Shown in pieces: positions 44,562 through 53,333 of a stretch of DNA of 64,000 nt. The translations under genes and the position numbers were made by a program. The notes under the pieces are model-generated. The model was not told the origin of the DNA and ran no database searches. It saw nothing but the letters and a program-made list of their open reading frames with translations. Each line of letters opens with the position of its first letter. The stretch's first letter is position 1. Source of the stretch: an uncultured Pontibacter sp. (GTDB lineage Bacteria > Bacteroidota > Bacteroidia > Cytophagales > Hymenobacteraceae); the NCBI RefSeq assembly GCF_947495565.1, contig NZ_CANLZM010000006.1, positions 186,001-250,000 on the forward strand. Direction: 5' to 3'.

Positions 44562-46901
44562 ATGTATATACTCAAAGAATTTCAGGAGAAAGCAGTTGAT
44601 AAACTACTCTCCCACACCTACGAGGCATTGGGTCAGCCAGCCCGGCAAGTCCCTATACTTTTAGAGGCCCCTACCGGCTCCGGCAAAACCGTTATGATGG
44701 CCTCCTTCCTGGAGCGGTTCACAGATGAGCTGCCCTTGCAGCCCGGCCTTCACAATAACGTGGCTTTTATCTGGTTTGCGCCCAACACGCTGCACATCCA
44801 GAGTTTCCAGAGCCTGCAGCAGCTCTACGCCGATACCAGCAAGCTCAACTGCATCGACCTGAGCAACCTGAGCGCCAGCCCAGTACTCCACCCCAAAGAC
44901 CTGCTCTTCGTAAACTGGAGCAGCTTAGACAGCCTAAAAAAAATCTGGCGACGCGAGAACGAGACCAGCACCAACCTGGAAACCCTACTGGAGAAAACCC
45001 GCGCCAACAGCACTAAAATTATCTTGGTGATTGACGAGGCACACTTGGCTGCCTTCTCTGGCGCCCAGGCTATAGCAGTGCGCAACTTAATAAAGGCCGA
45101 GATAGAGATACTGGTTACGGCCACACCGGCCACGCGCCCGCAGCGCAGCGTGTTCATTTCGCGGCAGGAAGTGGTAAGCGAGCAGATGATCAAAAAAGGG
45201 GTGCGCCTGAATATCGGCCTGGACCCCGATCAACAAAACGGCGAGAACGTGCACGTGCATCTGCTGCGAACCGCTTTTGCTAAAAAGGAAGAACTCAAAA
45301 AACTGTATGAAGCCGAGCTGGGGCCGAATAAAGTAAATCCGCTCCTACTCATCCAGCTTCCCTCCGACAATGCCTCCCTCAGTGCAGAAGATAAATCTAT
45401 CCGCGACACACTGGTGGGCCTGCTCGACATGGAGTATGGCATCAGCACTTCCAACGGCAGACTGGCTGTATGGCTATCTGGTGAGAAAGACAAAGACGGG
45501 TTAGAAGAGCCTAACGGGTTTCAGGATGTGCTGATCTTTAAGCAAGCAATTGCCCAAGGGTGGAACTGTCCGCGTGCTGCCGTACTGGTAAGCTACCGCA
45601 CCGTGCAGAGTCCGGATTTTGGAGTGCAGACGGTGGGCCGCATCCTGCGCATGCCGCACCAGCGACATTACCAAGCGGATGATTTAAACTACGGCTACGT
45701 GTACACCAACATCGAAAGCAGCCGCATCAATCTGGTGCCTACCGATACCGATTTCTTTCTGCCGCAGTATGCCGAGCGTGTAAAGCAGGAAAACCTACTG
45801 TTCGACACGCTTGCTTCAGCCACAATCATCAACGACCGCCCATCCAAAGGTGTGCTAAGCTCCGCTTTTGAGACAGTGTTCTTTAACCTGATGGAGCAAC
45901 GTTTCGGGGTAAGGCAACTCCCCGACCTCAACCTGTTCACTCCTCAAGCGGCGGAGCAGATTGAGCAACAGAGCGCCAATAATAGGCAGGCATTCCGGCA
46001 GAACCTCTGGGAGTTTGATATAGATGAGCATCAGATAATAATACCCACCGATATTGAGCTGGACCCTTACGAGGTGAACGCTATTGTGCTTGAGACAAAC
46101 CAGGTGCAGCGCTTTGCCATTACCGTGGCCGAGTTCAAAACTATGTTTGACCGCTTCAGCTATGACAACATCACCCGCCTGAACCGCTCCAAGAGCTGGA
46201 AAAAGCTGCGTGAAACACTCCTGCACTTTGCTGAATATTACCTAGGGCTTTTTGAAACGGACGCCCGTAAGTTTTACCTGTACCCGCAAAACAAAGCCCT
46301 GCTGGTGCCACTTATTGCACAGGCGCTCGAACGTTTTGAGGCTTGGCAGGCCGCGCGAGGTAACGAGCACCGCCGTGTGGAAACTAAAGCTTGGGAAGTG
46401 CCGGAACTACGCTACTACAGCGAGGTTTACGTGCACGCGGATGCGGTGCACCATGCCTTGGAACCTTTCTTTGAGTACATAAACGCCTCTGACCCGGAGC
46501 AGCAATTCAAAGGATTTTTGACACAGCATGCCGCTAGTATTGATTGGTGGTACAAAAACGGAGATCAGGGCAAAGAGCACTTTGCGGTGCCTTACACAAA
46601 CCTACAGGGGGAACTTGCCTTATTCTATGTAGATTTCATCGTCAAGTTCAAGTCCGGCAGGATCGGCCTGTTCGATACCAAAACAAAACGGTCTGATCAG
46701 GAGGCGCCTAACAAGCACAATGCCTTGGTGGCGTACATGGAGCAAGAAAATGCCGCTAACCCGGATCGCCAGCTTATTGGTGGTGTCCTGATACGGGAAG
46801 AGCTTGGCGGTGTGATAACCTTCCGGTACTGCTCCAACAGGATAGAAGATACAAATGACTTAACTGGTTGGAATTTTTTAAACCCTGCCGAACTGGCATA
46901 A
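44562..46901 (+). CDS. Type III-like restriction subunit (Res): DEAD/DEAH helicase with C-terminal nuclease
   Basis: This 779-residue SF2 helicase/nuclease is encoded right after the methyltransferase. Helicase motifs are APTGSGKT (residues 36-43), VIDEAH, TATPA and QTVGRILRMPHQR. The C-terminal part contains FYVDFIVKFKSGRIGLFDTKTK, a PD-(D/E)xK-like nuclease core with Asp...Asp-Thr-Lys. It should cut unmodified DNA recognized by Mod, using ATP for translocation or switching. It is shorter than classical Type III Res (about 900-1000), as seen in other Bacteroidota Mod/Res pairs. With Mod broken, its activity may be unguarded, so loss or silencing of the pair is possible. Confidence 0.9.
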   Translation: MYILKEFQEKAVDKLLSHTYEALGQPARQVPILLEAPTGSGKTVMMASFLERFTDELPLQPGLHNNVAFIWFAPNTLHIQSFQSLQQLYADTSKLNCIDLSNLSASPVLHPKDLLFVNWSSLDSLKKIWRRENETSTNLETLLEKTRANSTKIILVIDEAHLAAFSGAQAIAVRNLIKAEIEILVTATPATRPQRSVFISRQEVVSEQMIKKGVRLNIGLDPDQQNGENVHVHLLRTAFAKKEELKKLYEAELGPNKVNPLLLIQLPSDNASLSAEDKSIRDTLVGLLDMEYGISTSNGRLAVWLSGEKDKDGLEEPNGFQDVLIFKQAIAQGWNCPRAAVLVSYRTVQSPDFGVQTVGRILRMPHQRHYQADDLNYGYVYTNIESSRINLVPTDTDFFLPQYAERVKQENLLFDTLASATIINDRPSKGVLSSAFETVFFNLMEQRFGVRQLPDLNLFTPQAAEQIEQQSANNRQAFRQNLWEFDIDEHQIIIPTDIELDPYEVNAIVLETNQVQRFAITVAEFKTMFDRFSYDNITRLNRSKSWKKLRETLLHFAEYYLGLFETDARKFYLYPQNKALLVPLIAQALERFEAWQAARGNEHRRVETKAWEVPELRYYSEVYVHADAVHHALEPFFEYINASDPEQQFKGFLTQHAASIDWWYKNGDQGKEHFAVPYTNLQGELALFYVDFIVKFKSGRIGLFDTKTKRSDQEAPNKHNALVAYMEQENAANPDRQLIGGVLIREELGGVITFRYCSNRIEDTNDLTGWNFLNPAELA

Positions 46902-46911
46902 CCTTAAACTG

Positions 46912-47127
46912 ATGGCCCGAAAAGGATTAGATACCACATTTGTGCACTACGGCATCCGCAAAGAGGATGTAAACATGATAGAAGCCCTTTGTACTGAGCA
47001 TCAGCTCGATTTTGACTGGGTAAAGGAGGAGGTTCTTAAAAGCTTCCATGACCGCAAGATCAGCAATAAGGAGATGGACGAAAAGGCCATTGAGAAAATC
47101 ATCGAGAAAGCCTTAGCTAAATTGTAG
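46912..47127 (+). CDS. Small protein associated with DNA-modification operons
   Basis: This 71-residue acidic/basic helical protein begins MARKGLDTTFVHYGIRKEDV, then has EALCTEHQLDFDWVKEEVLK and a C-terminal amphipathic helix (EKAIEKIIEKALAKL). It sits 10 bp after Res and 5 bp before the DndD-like gene. In Bacteroidota such a protein is commonly found between Mod/Res and DndD-like genes and is labelled only as a DNA-modification-system-associated small protein. It may regulate the ATPase. I see no catalytic motif. Confidence 0.75.
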   Translation: MARKGLDTTFVHYGIRKEDVNMIEALCTEHQLDFDWVKEEVLKSFHDRKISNKEMDEKAIEKIIEKALAKL

Positions 47128-47132
47128 AAGCC

Positions 47133-49130
47133 ATGCTCATTAAGCGTATCAAAGCCCGCAACTATAAAACTTACCTCAACCTGGATCTGAACATAGCTGT
47201 GCAGCCAGACAGGCCTATCATATTGATAGGAGGAGCAAACGGAGGCGGTAAAACCACTTTTTTCGAGGCTATTTATGGTGCCTTATACGGCCTGCACATC
47301 AATACCTCCACAGAGTTCAAACAGCTGCTCAACGCTGGTGCTATTGGCAAAGAGGAAGAACGTATTACGCTGGAGCTGCACTTTAGCGGGCTGGTAATCA
47401 ACCAGGAGCAACAGTACGTGCTCACACGCACCTATGTTCTGAACCCCGAAGGAAAGCCAGTGGAGAGTGTGAAGCTGAACATGAACGGCAGCATTTTCCA
47501 GTACGGCACGGCTACGCCCTATGCGCAGCGTGTGGAGCAGGAGGCCCAGGTAAATAAGATCATCAAGGCCAACCTCCCTAAAGAACTAAGCCGATACTTC
47601 CTGTTTGATGCCATGGAGGCCGGGAATCTGTTGAAGGAAGACCAGCTAAACCGGGTGATTCGGGAGAACATAGAAAACGTGATGGGCTTTAACAAATATA
47701 TGAGCCTGTCCAGAGCGTCTGAAAACCTGCTGCAGCAATTTACTGCTCAGCGCCTGCAAATCGAGAACGAGAAAAAGGAATACCTGGCCTTGCTAGAGCA
47801 AAAGAAAGCGAAGGAAGCAGAGACGCACCATTTACAGGAGCAATTGGAGCAGGCCCTGGAGTACTCGGTGAGTAACAAACACCTGTACGAGAGCCTGAAG
47901 ACTGGCATGAACCAGGAGGAAACGCTTAAGAGTAAGATTGAGCAGGCTAAGGCACAGGTAGAGTCCATCCTCCGCAAAGAAAACCTGTACCACTCGGAGG
48001 TAGACGAGTTTGTCAAAAACATAGAGTCGCATGTGGCGCTCCCAAAACTGGCAGCATCGCTGAAGCAGGAAGTGGCGCTTATTTTTAAGAAAAATACTGA
48101 ATTGCAGCAGCCTAGCAAAAAGGCGAGTCCCGAACTGGTTGAGAAAATTGTATCCAAGATAGCCGACTACCTACAACAGCAGGAACTATGGGCAAACACG
48201 CTGTCCGTCAGCGATCTGGTGAAGTATGTGATGGCATCTGAAAAAGGCAACTCAGAAAACAATGAGTATGGATTTTTGGAGCAGTCAGAACTTAAATCGC
48301 TGGAGCAACTGGTTAATAGTTCTTATAAGAACACTTTTCCCGCACTGTTTCAGCAGCAGCTTGAGCTAAACCTTTCTATACCTCAGATAGACATGCTACA
48401 AACTCAGGCTGAGCAAATGAAGGCACAAATTGCCGGAAGCGACTATACTTTACTAAAGCACTACGAAGACAACGAAGGCCGCATCAAGCAACTGGAGCTA
48501 CAACAGAAACAGCTAAGTGATGAGCTGAAACAGATAGAAAAGCGCCTGCACCAGTACGACATACAAACGGGCCATGAGCCCGATCCAAAATATGATACCT
48601 TGCAAAAGCTGCGTCCGTTTTTCGAGGATACTGCTAACCAGTTGCTTAAGGCTAAAAAGCAGCAGATTGAGGCAAAAATGAAAAATGACTTAAACCTTAA
48701 CTTGGCTGCCTACCGTGATGTGATTGACAGAGTAGAGCTGTCGGAAAATCTGAAAGATCTTACCTTTAAAATTTACCACAAGGCGGGCAACGAGATATAC
48801 CTGAACCAACTGAACACTGCCTCCAAGCAAGTGGTGGTACAGGTACTGCTCAAAGCTTTGCACGAGTATGGTGACTATGACCCACCTGTGATGATTGACA
48901 CTGTGATGGGCGTACTGGATGAAACAAGCCGCACCACGCTTCTGGAAAACTACTTCCCCCAGCTTTCGCACCAGACGATCCTTCTGAGCTCCGACAGTGA
49001 AATCCGCCCTGAAAAGGACTTGGCTAAAATTGAGGCTTACGTTTCGAAGGTGTTCACACTGCAGCGTGACAGGGAAGAACAGTGTACGCAGATTTCAGAA
49101 GGTTACTTTGGTAAAACGATAGAAGACTAA
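47133..49130 (+). CDS. DndD-like SMC/Rad50-type ATPase
   Basis: This is a 665-residue ABC/SMC-type ATPase. Walker A is GGANGGGKTT at residues 33-42, preceded by IKARNYKTYLNLDLN. A long coiled coil (about 200-560, with heptad-like runs rich in Gln, Glu, Leu and Lys) separates the two ATPase halves. The second half has KQVVVQVLLKAL in place of the usual signature and the Walker B-like VMIDTVMGVLD. This layout matches DndD, which in phosphorothioation systems works with DndB/C/E. Here no sulfur-inserting genes (DndA/C) are present; the operon has a methyltransferase instead. It probably couples DNA sensing to restriction. Confidence 0.85.
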   Translation: MLIKRIKARNYKTYLNLDLNIAVQPDRPIILIGGANGGGKTTFFEAIYGALYGLHINTSTEFKQLLNAGAIGKEEERITLELHFSGLVINQEQQYVLTRTYVLNPEGKPVESVKLNMNGSIFQYGTATPYAQRVEQEAQVNKIIKANLPKELSRYFLFDAMEAGNLLKEDQLNRVIRENIENVMGFNKYMSLSRASENLLQQFTAQRLQIENEKKEYLALLEQKKAKEAETHHLQEQLEQALEYSVSNKHLYESLKTGMNQEETLKSKIEQAKAQVESILRKENLYHSEVDEFVKNIESHVALPKLAASLKQEVALIFKKNTELQQPSKKASPELVEKIVSKIADYLQQQELWANTLSVSDLVKYVMASEKGNSENNEYGFLEQSELKSLEQLVNSSYKNTFPALFQQQLELNLSIPQIDMLQTQAEQMKAQIAGSDYTLLKHYEDNEGRIKQLELQQKQLSDELKQIEKRLHQYDIQTGHEPDPKYDTLQKLRPFFEDTANQLLKAKKQQIEAKMKNDLNLNLAAYRDVIDRVELSENLKDLTFKIYHKAGNEIYLNQLNTASKQVVVQVLLKALHEYGDYDPPVMIDTVMGVLDETSRTTLLENYFPQLSHQTILLSSDSEIRPEKDLAKIEAYVSKVFTLQRDREEQCTQISEGYFGKTIED

Positions 49131-49134
49131 GGCG

Positions 49135-50718
49135 ATGATCTTATTTAATAATATCAAAATAGCGGAAGGTATCCACGAACTTTTAGGCACCTTAAAAGAG
49201 CGTGTAGAGGAGCAGGTGAGCCTAAAGAAGTGGCATGAGCAGAAGGCTGTGTCAATTTCTCAGAACATGCTGCTGCGTATCAGCTTCATCGCCGGCCTTT
49301 CAATGGCCGATAAGCGCGAAGAACAGGAGATACTGGACATGAAGCTGACAGCCAACGGCACCATGCATGACACGGTTTTTCAGCGTAACAACCTGCAACC
49401 CCTGTGGTCGGCAGTGCTTAAGTTGCGGTATCAGCAAACTGGCATCGACATAGAGAATCCCAGTACGATGCGCAAGATTGTGAACTATGAGGTAAAGCGC
49501 GGAGCGGAGTTCTTGCTTCACGGCGATAACCTGAGTAGCTGGCTAAATGCACAGGTAAACCAAAGTGCCCAGAATACCTATGGCAGTATTCCTAACCTGA
49601 GTCTGCAAATCGGCCATTACGAGGATGACCTGGAGGCGCACCTGGACCTTAACTCAACCAATATCACCAACACGCAAATTCTGATTGCGGGCACCACCGG
49701 TTCTGGAAAGTCCAACACACTGGCAGTGCTGATCCACGAACTTCGTTCTATTTCCATCGATACTTCTTATCCAGTTAACTTCCTGCTATTCGACTATAAA
49801 GGAGAGTTTTCAGACCCTGCCAACAATGATTGGCTGCAGCTTTTTGAGGTGGATAGAGCAGCAATTCTTGACCCTATTGTCTCTCCGCTACCTTTCAACC
49901 CCTTTAAAGATTTTAGGGGCAAGACACAAAATGAGATCAACCTCTACTCTACCGAACTATCCAATGCCTTGATGGCCATTGATAGCACTCGCATCAGCGC
50001 CAACATGAACAACCGTTTGGCAGAGGCTATCATTAAGGCGTACAAATTGAATGGTAATGCGCCCATTGATTTTGAGCAGATACTAAAAGCCTACAATAGC
50101 CTGCGCCCTGACAAAAAGCAGGACGAGGATGACAGTATCAGCTCTGTGCTGAAACAACTGATCCGAAGTAACCTTTTCATAAAAGAGGATCGGCTTGACC
50201 TGGTGCAGGAAAGCCTCATTATCAAAATGGATGGCTTTCCAAAGGAGGGACCTATTGCCAAAGCTATCGTTTACTTTATTATCTCTAAGCTCAATACGCT
50301 TTACGAAAAGCTTCCTAAACAGGCAGTGGAGAATGATTTAGTTGAGCTTCGTCATTTCACCATCATTGATGAGGCACATTACATGCTAGGTTTTGATAAC
50401 AAGCCTCTCCGTGACCTGATTGCGGTTGGCCGTAACAAAGGGCTAAGTATTATACTTGCTACACAGAACATGGACAGCTTTAAGAGCGAGCACTTTGACT
50501 TTTACGCCAATGCGCAGTACCCACTTATCATGAAGCAGCAATCTATTAATGACGGAGTTATAAAGGATCTGTTTGGGGTGTCCGGCGGTGAGTTTCAGGA
50601 GATAAAACAAGCCATATCCGGGCTTCAAAAGGGAGAGATCTTACTGAAGAACCCAACTGCCATTGCGCTTGGTATGGGCAAAAAGTATAAAAAGATCAAA
50701 GTAAGTCACCTTATCTAA
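49135..50718 (+). CDS. DndE-HerA-like ATPase fusion
   Basis: This 527-residue protein joins a DndE-like N-terminal region (about residues 1-100: ILFNNIKIAEGIHELLG, ISQNMLLRISFIAGLS) to a HerA/FtsK-type DUF87 ATPase. Walker A is GTTGSGKS at 186-193, Walker B is FTIIDEAHYML, and the GRNKGLSIILATQNMDS motif follows. DndE binds nicked DNA in Dnd systems. Fusion to a hexameric translocase suggests the complex loads onto and moves along DNA together with the DndD-like ATPase and Res. It starts 4 bp after the DndD-like stop codon. Confidence 0.83.
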   Translation: MILFNNIKIAEGIHELLGTLKERVEEQVSLKKWHEQKAVSISQNMLLRISFIAGLSMADKREEQEILDMKLTANGTMHDTVFQRNNLQPLWSAVLKLRYQQTGIDIENPSTMRKIVNYEVKRGAEFLLHGDNLSSWLNAQVNQSAQNTYGSIPNLSLQIGHYEDDLEAHLDLNSTNITNTQILIAGTTGSGKSNTLAVLIHELRSISIDTSYPVNFLLFDYKGEFSDPANNDWLQLFEVDRAAILDPIVSPLPFNPFKDFRGKTQNEINLYSTELSNALMAIDSTRISANMNNRLAEAIIKAYKLNGNAPIDFEQILKAYNSLRPDKKQDEDDSISSVLKQLIRSNLFIKEDRLDLVQESLIIKMDGFPKEGPIAKAIVYFIISKLNTLYEKLPKQAVENDLVELRHFTIIDEAHYMLGFDNKPLRDLIAVGRNKGLSIILATQNMDSFKSEHFDFYANAQYPLIMKQQSINDGVIKDLFGVSGGEFQEIKQAISGLQKGEILLKNPTAIALGMGKKYKKIKVSHLI

Positions 50719-50744
50719 AAACACTATATTTTCTCAATTTAGCC

Positions 50745-51860
50745 ATGTGGCAGCCAACTGATTTACCTGTTCCCATTGAAGTAGAGACAAAAGCTGTCTT
50801 AAAGCAGGCTACGACAGCTCACCGTTATCTGGCTGAGCTGAAGGGAGTGGCCGCAACCATTCCCAATGAGCAGATACTGATCAGCACGCTTACGCTGCAG
50901 GAAGCACGGGATAGTTCGGCTATCGAGAACATCATTACTACCCAGGATGAGTTGTTCAAAGCCGAACTGCAGGCAGGCTACGCCCTAAGCACTGCTACAA
51001 AGGAGGTGCAGAACTATGCCACTGCTTTACGAGAAGGATTTGAAGCTGTGCGTAGGAATAAAATCCTAAGCTTCAGTCATATCCTTAGGATTCAACAGGA
51101 ACTTGAGCAGAACAACGCTGGCCTGCGCAAGTTGCCAGGCACGGCGTTGAAAAATGCCAAAACGGGTGAAACGGTCTATACGCCTCCGCAGCACCCAGAC
51201 CAGATAGAGCACTTGATGCATAACCTCGTCCAGTATATTAATGATGATGAGGTATCGGATGTCGATCCGCTGATCAAGATGGCTATCATCCACCACCAGT
51301 TTGAGAGCATCCATCCTTTCTATGACGGGAACGGCCGCACCGGACGTATCATCAACATCCTGTACTTGGTATGTAAGGACCTGCTGCAACTACCTGTGCT
51401 ATACCTTAGCCGCTATGTAGTGGAAAATAAGGCAGATTATTACCGCCTACTGCAGCAGGTACGCGACACAGGTGACTGGGAGGCATGGCTTTTGTTCATG
51501 CTTAAAGGAGTGGAAGAAACGGCCAAGGAGACCATCGAGATGGTGAAAAGCATTAACCTCCTCATGCAGCAGTACAAAAAAAGAATTCGTACGGACCTGC
51601 CAAAAATATATAGTCAGGATCTGCTCAACAACCTATTTAAGCACCCCTATACTAAGATTGAGTTTGTGATGAAGGACCTCATGCTGGAGCGGAAAGCCGC
51701 TGCCCGGTACCTGAACGCGCTTGCTGATTTAGGATTGTTACAAAAAGAAAAGGTAGGCACAAGCAATTACTACCTGAACCTCCCCCTGATCGAGATCTTT
51801 GTGAATGCCAAGGAGCAATATACATCCACCACTCCTGTTATAGGCACGCAAGATTCTTAA
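50745..51860 (+). CDS. Fic family adenylyltransferase with self-inhibitory motif and C-terminal winged helix
   Basis: This 371-residue Fic protein transfers AMP (or another nucleotide group) from a nucleotide to a target. The catalytic motif HPFYDGNGRTGR is complete at residues 190-201. The class II inhibitory motif SSAIEN (57-62; S/T-xxx-E-G/N) is in the N-terminal segment, and a C-terminal winged helix covers about 300-360 (FVMKDLMLERKAAARYLNALADLGLL). It is the last gene of the modification operon, 26 bp after the DndE-HerA gene. It is either a toxin-like backup or a regulator of the system. The self-inhibitory helix makes a free antitoxin unnecessary. Confidence 0.92.
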   Translation: MWQPTDLPVPIEVETKAVLKQATTAHRYLAELKGVAATIPNEQILISTLTLQEARDSSAIENIITTQDELFKAELQAGYALSTATKEVQNYATALREGFEAVRRNKILSFSHILRIQQELEQNNAGLRKLPGTALKNAKTGETVYTPPQHPDQIEHLMHNLVQYINDDEVSDVDPLIKMAIIHHQFESIHPFYDGNGRTGRIINILYLVCKDLLQLPVLYLSRYVVENKADYYRLLQQVRDTGDWEAWLLFMLKGVEETAKETIEMVKSINLLMQQYKKRIRTDLPKIYSQDLLNNLFKHPYTKIEFVMKDLMLERKAAARYLNALADLGLLQKEKVGTSNYYLNLPLIEIFVNAKEQYTSTTPVIGTQDS

Positions 51861-51934
51861 ATGTACCAAGAATACTGTTTCTTGGTACATAGCGTTGACT
51901 ATGTGTACCAAGAATATCAATTTCTGGTACATAT
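51861..51934. repeat. Two tandem hairpins with TGTACCAAGAA arms downstream of fic
   Basis: The first is a perfect 12-bp stem, ATGTACCAAGAA (51861-51872) with TTCTTGGTACAT (51879-51890). The second, 51904-51931, repeats the TGTACCAAGAA arm with an imperfect partner. They start immediately after the Fic stop codon. The second ends 9 bp before the next ORF. They may be a terminator, attenuator or binding site; T-tracts are absent. Confidence 0.6.
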
Positions 51935-51942
51935 GAAAGCTG

Positions 51943-52179
51943 GTGTGTCCCAAAAAGACCTATGTTCCACTCACTACTGGTCACCAACAAGCTTACATAA
52001 TTGATACTGAATCACCAAGAACAAAAAAGGGAAAAGCAGCCGGGATGATAGCTGGAATAATTGCTTTTGCACTAACCTCCTACGGGGTTCAACTGCTTTT
52101 CAGAACAGACCTGGAAGCTGAAATAAAGAGTGCAGCAGAGGAAGTAAACCAGCAAACGGAGCAGACTGCCGAAGATTGA
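51943..52179 (+). CDS. Small single-pass membrane protein, uncharacterized
   Basis: This 78-residue protein starts at GTG 51943; no ATG is available in frame. One transmembrane helix (about residues 34-53, MIAGIIAFALTSYGVQLLF) is flanked by a Lys-rich segment and an acidic Gln/Glu-rich tail. It is placed between the Fic operon and a strong terminator, so it may be the last gene of that transcript. No family recognized. The GTG start makes it moderate. Confidence 0.5.
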   Translation: MCPKKTYVPLTTGHQQAYIIDTESPRTKKGKAAGMIAGIIAFALTSYGVQLLFRTDLEAEIKSAAEEVNQQTEQTAED

Positions 52180-52191
52180 ACTATAAAATCA

Positions 52192-52220
52192 AAACCACCC
52201 GTAGCGGGTGGTTTTTTTTT
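52192..52220 (+). terminator. Intrinsic terminator
   Basis: Stem AAACCACCCG (52192-52201) pairs with CGGGTGGTTT (52205-52214) around TAG, and nine T residues follow. It ends the modification-operon side transcript. Confidence 0.93.
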
Positions 52221-52331
52221 ATCACCTGCCCCTAAGCACCTCTTTTCAAAAACGGTGTTAAGGGCTCTTATTATTACTATATATTGCTTATATTGTACTT
52301 CAATCTTTCCAAGTATAAAGCAAACCTTTTT

Positions 52332-53333
52332 ATGAAAAAGTATTATCCTATTCTTAAGTCTAAAGACGGCGAAGTTAAAGCTCTCAGTACGCTCACAGCA
52401 AGTGACAAACTTCAGGTTGAACCAGTTATTGAAGTTCTTCCCGATAATATGGAAGCTGTATTAAGTAACCTACCACCTATCTGGTCTTTCGAAGGAAATT
52501 CAGTATTAGTGGACGCTTCTTACTATTTCCTGTCAAACTCTAATATTGACGTTTTCATTGATTTTTTGGAGAAGCTTTTAAGCGCCAATGTTAATGTTGT
52601 GCCTGTAGTAGAGTTTGAGTCTCCAGATGATTACATAAACGAGATTGCTTCATTTATACAGCATTACAAGACAAAAGTGTGCATTAGAGTTCAGAAACAA
52701 TTCTTGAAGCCAAACATCATTAACAGTTTACTTCCAGATTTGCTCAACACGCTCAACACATCACCTGATAACACATACCTGCTACTAGACCTGCACTATA
52801 TAAATAAAAGCACCTATTCAAATTCAGCTGCTCAACTTTCTCTGACCCTTCAATCAATTCCTAATACCTATGATTGGCACAGAGTTATTATTGCAGCTGG
52901 ATCATTCCCAGCTGACCTTAGTGATTTTGCCCCAGATACCGTAAGCCCGATCGAGAGATATGAATGGACTATATGGCAGTCGCTAAAGAGCCTTCCTTTT
53001 GTAAACTCTTTGTTCTATGGAGACTATGGCATAAAAAACCCGATCCATAACGATCAAGGCTTCCAGGGAACATCTAGCGTAAAATACACTACAGAGGAAA
53101 GCTTTGTTATCTACAGAGGAATAAAGCCAGGAAACCATAGATTGGGCAACGGCCAATACCATGAAAAATGCAGGCAACTAATAATTGACTCACATTATGA
53201 TGGGAACATCTTTTCCTGGGCGGATGGTGAGATGTATGACTGCGCACATCGAACTAGTAAACCGGGAAATGCTGGTACATGGGTTAAAATTGGGCACAGC
53301 CGTCACATTTCAAAGCTTATAAGTCTACTTTGA
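52332..53333 (+). CDS. Beta family protein (T4 Beta-protein-like), sce7725-type
   Basis: This 333-residue protein of the Beta_protein family is named for an uncharacterized T4 phage protein. The start at ATG 52332 (MKKYYPILKSKDGEVKAL) fits the family opening, YYPILK.K.GE..AL. The C-terminal block NSLFYGDYGI, FVIYRGIKPGNHRLGNGQYH and FSWADGEMYDCAHR is characteristic. Predicted TIM-like alternating strands suggest an enzyme, but none is known. The next gene is sce7726-like and convergent, with a 17-bp overlap. Pairs of this kind occur sporadically in mobile islands. Confidence 0.85.
   Translation: MKKYYPILKSKDGEVKALSTLTASDKLQVEPVIEVLPDNMEAVLSNLPPIWSFEGNSVLVDASYYFLSNSNIDVFIDFLEKLLSANVNVVPVVEFESPDDYINEIASFIQHYKTKVCIRVQKQFLKPNIINSLLPDLLNTLNTSPDNTYLLLDLHYINKSTYSNSAAQLSLTLQSIPNTYDWHRVIIAAGSFPADLSDFAPDTVSPIERYEWTIWQSLKSLPFVNSLFYGDYGIKNPIHNDQGFQGTSSVKYTTEESFVIYRGIKPGNHRLGNGQYHEKCRQLIIDSHYDGNIFSWADGEMYDCAHRTSKPGNAGTWVKIGHSRHISKLISLL

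Noticed and set aside
42710..51860. Canonical Dnd phosphorothioation, BREX or DISARM system
   Set aside because: No DndA/B/C, no BrxC/PglZ and no DrmA/DrmB-type proteins are encoded. The mark-making enzyme is a Type III-like methyltransferase.
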